Shown piece after piece: positions 61,301 to 64,000 of a stretch of DNA of 64,000 bases; within the stretch, counting starts at the first letter, position 1; each line of letters starts with the position of its first letter. The notes under the pieces are model-generated. The model did not search any database. It worked only from the letters and a program-made list of their open reading frames with translations, and was not told the DNA's origin. The translations under genes were made by a program, and so were the position numbers. Source of the stretch: Petrosia ficiformis (taxonomy: Eukaryota > Porifera > Demospongiae > Haplosclerida > Petrosiidae); NCBI GenBank assembly GCA_947044365.1, contig OX345645.1:3619741-3683740 (forward strand), written 5' to 3'.

Positions 61301-62934
61301 TGTAACCAACATACTTATATTTGTAGCTAACATATACTAATAGAAACATAACATACACACAGACACAGAAACATGTATATAACATATATACAGAAATAGA
61401 TGCACAAAGATCACATGACATGTACTCATTTAACATACATACACATAGACACATGTACCCAACATACTTACAATTGCACCTAACATATGCTAATAGAAAC
61501 ATACATGTAACATACACACAGACACAGAAACATGTATATAACACATATACAGAAATAGACGCACAAAGATCACATGACATGTACTCATTTAACATACATA
61601 CACATAGACACATGACAAGTACTAACACAGAGACATGTACCTAACATACATTGTACTTACATGTACATGTACATATGCCACACAGACATAGACACATAAC
61701 ACGTACCTAACATACATTGTACTTACATGTACATGTGCCACACAGACATACAGACACATGCCGACAGAAACATAACGTACACAGAAACATATACATAACA
61801 CATATACAAAAATAGACACACAAAGACACACATGCCCATAGAAACATAGAAACACAGAGGCAAACAACACATACACATATATACATAACTATACAGATGT
61901 AGACACACACATAGTGAATCACTGACATGTTGTGTGTGTGTGTGTGTGTGTGTTTGGCCAGCCTTAGATCTTGATGAAAAGCAATGACCGGAAAAAAATG
62001 TTCATAACTTTAGTTTGGAATGACCAACAATCTTTTTTCCTACATTTCAATCATTATTGAGTTACAGTATAATCATGTATTAACCTTATGACATTAAACT
62101 GTACACTATATTACATATAAAGTCATCAAAGACTCTAGTATTTTTCATGTTCCAATTTGCAAAACAATTATTAACAACACAATTGGTAAACAACTAAACA
62201 GATCCATATATGGAAATAACAGTTCTCCTATGTACCTCAAGGGAGCATCTTCAAATGTGTTTACATAATTCTGGAATGCATAGTACATGTGTAACATAAT
62301 TATAAGGTCACTTAGCAACCATTATTTCATTACCTAACAACATTATATGATGCATTCTATCAGAGGATTCATATAATTACTATAATATGACTCATGACAT
62401 TAATTTCTTTAAAGCATTTGTTTGAAGTGGTGAATTGTTGGATGTGTTCCCACAGCTGAAAAATAGTCAACTGATAAAGGTCATTCTTATTTACCACAAC
62501 CTCAGATATACATGTATGCTCATAAATTGAGTTTAGAATGATCAAAAATCTTTTCACCTTCACTATTTTCATATAATTATTCTTGTTTTTTTTTGTATTT
62601 GTCAAAAATTTCAATCCATTTCTTCATTATTAAGTTACAGTATAATGATGTATTAACCTTATGACATTAAACTATACACTATATTACATATAAAGTTATC
62701 ACATCCTAATTTTTGAGGTTATCATGTATGTGAACAGACTCTAACTTCATCACCATGTAAAGCAATGCTAGATAGCTCTTCAAGCCATTGAATACAAGTA
62801 AAATATAATGGAGAATGCATGCAACCAATCAGCATACTGGGTGTGGTTACTTCACACAAACACACCTATGAGTGGATGAAGGTAAGTCATCTCTGGTGGC
62901 AACTTCAGGTAGGTCACTACCAACTTTGATTCTC
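51745..62934 (-). CDS. G-patch domain protein, C-terminal part (three last exons; 5' end outside window)
   Basis: Exons on the minus strand: 62866-62934, 59597-59696, 51745-51909 (stop TGA), with matching phases. They give RIKVGSDLPEVATRDDLPS and then a full G-patch: PIAEENKGHQMLLKIGW, QQGQGLGRHSTGIQQP and, across the intron, VTSMIRDERAGLGFSQ. The tail is charged, ending RQKMLKHYHEVVEREAKRKK, and RFA. G-patch domains bind and activate DEAH-box RNA helicases in splicing and ribosome assembly. The glycines and the aromatic-glycine GW pair are intact, so the domain should work. The domain is C-terminal, as in several splicing factors; which orthologue this is I cannot say. The introns are 7.7 and 3.2 kb and repeat-filled. 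Upstream exons must lie right of the window. The 62866 exon is the least certain. Confidence 0.8.
52235..52420. repeat. TTTTAGTTA-family A+T-rich dispersed repeat, copy 1
   Basis: Built from TTAGTTAACTA-type words with the marker blocks AATTACAGGTCTACT-like, AATGGCCATTTTCAGTTAGT and AACTAAAACTAAAACCCTT. Both strands give similar words, so it is strongly self-complementary. Four more copies lie between 53875 and 63440. Confidence 0.7.
52502..52965 (+). repeat. 43-base minisatellite of a tRNA T-arm-like unit, about 11 copies
   Basis: The unit is CAGTCACTGGGAATCGAACC then CAGGATCATTGACTGACTTC and AGC. Two variants (GAAGCGAACCCAGGATC and GAATCAAACCCAGTCCC) alternate in the middle, giving an 86-base higher-order repeat. 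On the minus strand the core CTGGGTTCGATTCCCAG is a perfect T-arm/B-box stem-loop. The left junction (AAGGCTAAAAGAG...AAAAATGCTGGTAGTCACTG) matches the single-copy SINE fragment at 38940, so the array grew from such a SINE. It lies in the long G-patch gene intron. Confidence 0.92.
53600..53710. repeat. TACATG palindromic hexamer run
   Basis: Alternating ACATGTACATGTACATGTAC and TTATACATGTACACATTATA. One of the densest examples of a hexamer found throughout the window. Similar runs lie at 18545, 57333 and 9886. Confidence 0.85.
53875..54125. repeat. TTTTAGTTA-family repeat, copy 2
   Basis: Full-length: TTTTAGTAAGCCATAACTAT at the left, AATGGCACTTTTACTAAAAC in the middle, AAGTGCTCATTATTGTCATA at the right. 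Confidence 0.75.
54390..54605 (-). repeat. TTTAGTTTGGAAGGACC-family repeat, inverted copy
   Basis: Begins AAGTCTGTTCACATTCACAA and contains GGAAGGCTAATTATATGAAA and TGCTCATTCCAATTTCCAAA. Confidence 0.78.
57880..58135. repeat. TTTTAGTTA-family repeat, copy 3
   Basis: Opposite orientation to copy 2: GTGTTGTTGTTTTGACCACC, TTACTAAAAGGGTTTTAGTT, TATAGTAGACTTGTAATTTA. Confidence 0.75.
58271..58311 (+). repeat. (AC)20 microsatellite
   Basis: Plain ACACAC run of about 41 bases. Confidence 0.95.
58447..58835 (+). repeat. 75-base tandem repeat, five units
   Basis: CCAAATGTGTACAATCTAAC starts units at 58447, 58522, 58597, 58672 and 58747. Each continues CATGAAAGAGCACCTTGGCT and ATTACCTTAATAATAATGGG. 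The period is exactly 75 with few substitutions, so the array is young. In the G-patch gene intron. Confidence 0.95.
58985..59135 (-). mobile_element. GTTAAGGAAGT-family element, minus-strand fragment
   Basis: GCCATTAATTGACCAAGCCC, ATGATGCCACTTCCTTAACA and the end GAAAGCAATCATGGGGATGT match the family in reverse complement. Confidence 0.68.
59275..59515. repeat. TTTTAGTTA-family repeat, copy 4
   Basis: GTGTTGTTTTAGTTTGACAA at the left and TAATGCCTTACTAAAAAGAT at the right, same orientation as copy 3. Just beyond it, the words CACACTTACTGGTTG next to the G-patch exon donor (59590) are duplicated at 59521. Confidence 0.72.
59943..60170 (+). repeat. TTTAGTTTGGAAGGACC-family repeat, plus-strand copy
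   Basis: TTCACCATGACCTCAGAAAA, ATAACTTTAGTTTTGAACGA and the right end TTGAGGTCATCATGAATGTG. Confidence 0.78.
60261..60630. mobile_element. Possible hAT-like element, GGGACTGAAAC ends
   Basis: The left GGGGACTGAAACAGGATACC and right GGATCCATTCCAGCC are loosely inverted and resemble the GGGCTGAAACG ends of the clear element at 63606. No target duplication was found. Confidence 0.4.
61000..61920 (+). repeat. AC-rich tandem array, units of about 153-161 bases, degenerating to the right
   Basis: GATCACATGACATGTACTCA recurs near 61095, 61256, 61409 and 61568. Each unit contains AACATACACACAGACACAGA, AACATGTATATAACACATAT and AGAAATAGACGCACAAA. To the right (61630-61920) the pattern shortens to ACATACATTGTACTTACATG and ACACAGACATA words. 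The minus-strand frames rich in Cys, Val and Tyr are repeat shadows. Confidence 0.88.
61985..62130 (+). repeat. TTTAGTTTGGAAGGACC-family repeat, deleted copy
   Basis: ATGTTCATAACTTTAGTTTG, GAATGACCAACAATCTTTTT and TTATGACATTAAACTGTACA, with the middle segment missing. Confidence 0.75.
62475..62745 (+). repeat. TTTAGTTTGGAAGGACC-family repeat, full plus-strand copy
   Basis: AAAGGTCATTCTTATTTACC at the left, AATTGAGTTTAGAATGATCA, then TTTGAGGTTATCATGTATGT at the right. It lies about 120 bases from the G-patch exon at 62866. Confidence 0.78.
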
Positions 62935-63054
62935 CTAGAAAAAAAAATCAGTATTTTAATGTACTAGAAATAGTGCTTCATTCATTCATTCATTCATGCA
63001 CAGGAATCACAAATATTTAGATAGTTGGTATGGTATAGTATATATAATTATATA

Positions 63055-63280
63055 TATATCTTGGTATTCTTGTGTCACTTGTGCAAGTATGCATTGTATA
63101 TGTAGTTAAGGAAGTTGCGTCATTCTGGGAAGCTTGATCAATTAATGGGCATGGTGTGTAAAAGAATGCTCATTAATATTAATGACTGTTGTATATGCTC
63201 ATTAATATAGGAATGCTCATTAATACTAATGACTGTTGTATATAGCAGAGAAATGGTATAAAGATAATGCAGGAATCTTC
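63055..63280 (+). mobile_element. GTTAAGGAAGT-family element, partial plus-strand copy
   Basis: GTAGTTAAGGAAGTTGCGTC, AAGCTTGATCAATTAATGGG, then a local duplication of AATGCTCATTAATATTAATG and GACTGTTGTATAT. Confidence 0.65.
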
Positions 63281-63299
63281 AGCAAAATGGAAAATGGCC

Positions 63300-63440
63300 A
63301 ATAATGGGCTCTTTTAGTTAGTTAACTGAAACTAAAACCCTTTTAGTAAGCCTAAAATTGTTTTAGTTAATTAACTAAAACTGTGATAAACTAGGCATAC
63401 TATACCTAAAAGTGGTCATTATTTTCAAACTAAAACAACA
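63300..63440. repeat. TTTTAGTTA-family repeat, copy 5
   Basis: AATGGGCTCTTTTAGTTAGT, CTAAAACCCTTTTAGTAAGC and AAAGTGGTCATTATTTTCAA. Confidence 0.72.
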
Positions 63441-63605
63441 CTAGTACATACATTAACTCATGGGAAAGCAATCTCTGTAGCAGTGTAGACCATGTAGGAA
63501 TTCTTTTCATACCACACTCAATAATCAATCTAGCTTCCTTATGTATGTACATGTACACAAAGTCACATGCATATACAATGTGTAAATAAACCTCCACATT
63601 AAAAG

Positions 63606-63943
63606 TAGGGCTGAAACGAATATTCGTTTTATCCGAATATTCATTTGTTATTTTGTTATTCATTTCATTTGCACATGTGCAGAAACAAAACGCTTGCAAC
63701 TTTAACAAAATTAAATGGCAACAGAGAGTTACTTGCTTCATGTTACCATCATTCTAGGTTTGTAGATTGCAGAATAATAAAACAAAACACAAAGGTTGTT
63801 GTTATATACATCTATAGTAGTTACTTACAGCAAAATGGTGAGCTAATACTTAATATTTCACAAGTTATGACAAGGAAGAAAGTGAATATTCGTTTGTTTA
63901 ACGTAAGCGAATATCCAAATATCAAAAGTATAGTTCAGCCCCA
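63606..63943. mobile_element. hAT-like MITE with perfect 8-base target duplication (GGGCTGAAACGAATATTCG)
   Basis: Left TAGGGCTGAAACGAATATTC and right GAATATCCAAATATC...ATAGTTCAGCCCCA are inverted copies. ATTAAAAG flanks at 63598-63605 and 63944-63951. The element is 338 bases, and its interior holds GAATATTCGTTTG words near both ends. Overlapping frames on both strands are not protein-like. Confidence 0.85.
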
Positions 63944-64000
63944 ATTAAAAGCAATTACACTACTAGCTCTTTAGGCCATAAAACTTTGTATTAGTATAAT

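Noticed and set aside
61155..61928. Cys/Val/Tyr-rich frames up to 157 residues on the minus strand
   Set aside because: Translation of the AC-rich 153-161-base tandem array. No start context, signal or conserved domain.
63430..63974. 103- and 109-residue frames on opposite strands
   Set aside because: They overlap the MITE at 63606-63943 and its target duplication, so they are accidental.

Overview
This is nuclear DNA from an animal. Genes are split by spliceosomal introns with GT/AG ends, the DNA is A+T-rich, and two thirds or more of the window is intron or intergenic sequence packed with microsatellites, minisatellites and small inverted-repeat transposons. The proteins (HELQ, PUS10, KHDC4, a reeler-domain secreted protein, a G-patch protein) are animal-type but diverged from vertebrates. 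The palindromic hexamer TACATG/CATGTA, often in runs, is scattered almost everywhere. A sponge or another early-branching marine invertebrate is my best guess from gene style and repeats; this is inference.

Layout. (1) 189-2349, plus: the last five exons of HELQ, a DNA repair helicase. (2) 2586-4004, minus: an intronless, complete PUS10 (tRNA pseudouridine synthase), tail-to-tail with HELQ. (3) 4005-4179: a 175-base head-to-head promoter with a near-perfect NRF1-type palindrome. (4) 4180-42083, plus: a complete KHDC4/BLOM7-like KH-domain RNA-binding protein, which I reconstruct as 17 coding exons giving 634 residues. Its last intron is 15 kb. (5) 42928-45888, minus: a five-exon gene for a secreted protein with signal peptide, reeler domain, Thr-rich linker and a Cys-rich C-terminal domain. 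(6) 45889-51744: intergenic, mostly tandem repeats. (7) 51745-62934, minus: the last three exons of a gene ending in a G-patch domain; its start lies beyond the right edge.

HELQ acts on stalled replication forks. PUS10, KHDC4 and the G-patch protein all belong to RNA-processing families, and PUS10 and KHDC4 appear to share a promoter. The reeler protein is extracellular and unrelated in role.

Repeats. Five to six inverted-repeat elements have clear or slightly worn 8-base target duplications, as hAT-type transposons make. Other families recur five to ten times. A tRNA-like SINE carries a hairpin complementary to its own acceptor end. A 41-base minisatellite of about 26 copies has a shorter, exactly inverted array 650 bases away. 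A tRNA T-arm-like fragment has been amplified into a 43-base minisatellite. A decayed Crypton-type fragment lies in the last KHDC4 intron. Two long (TC)n microsatellites sit at the 3' splice sites of KHDC4 exons 3 and 6. I see no operons, CRISPR arrays or bacterial-type features.
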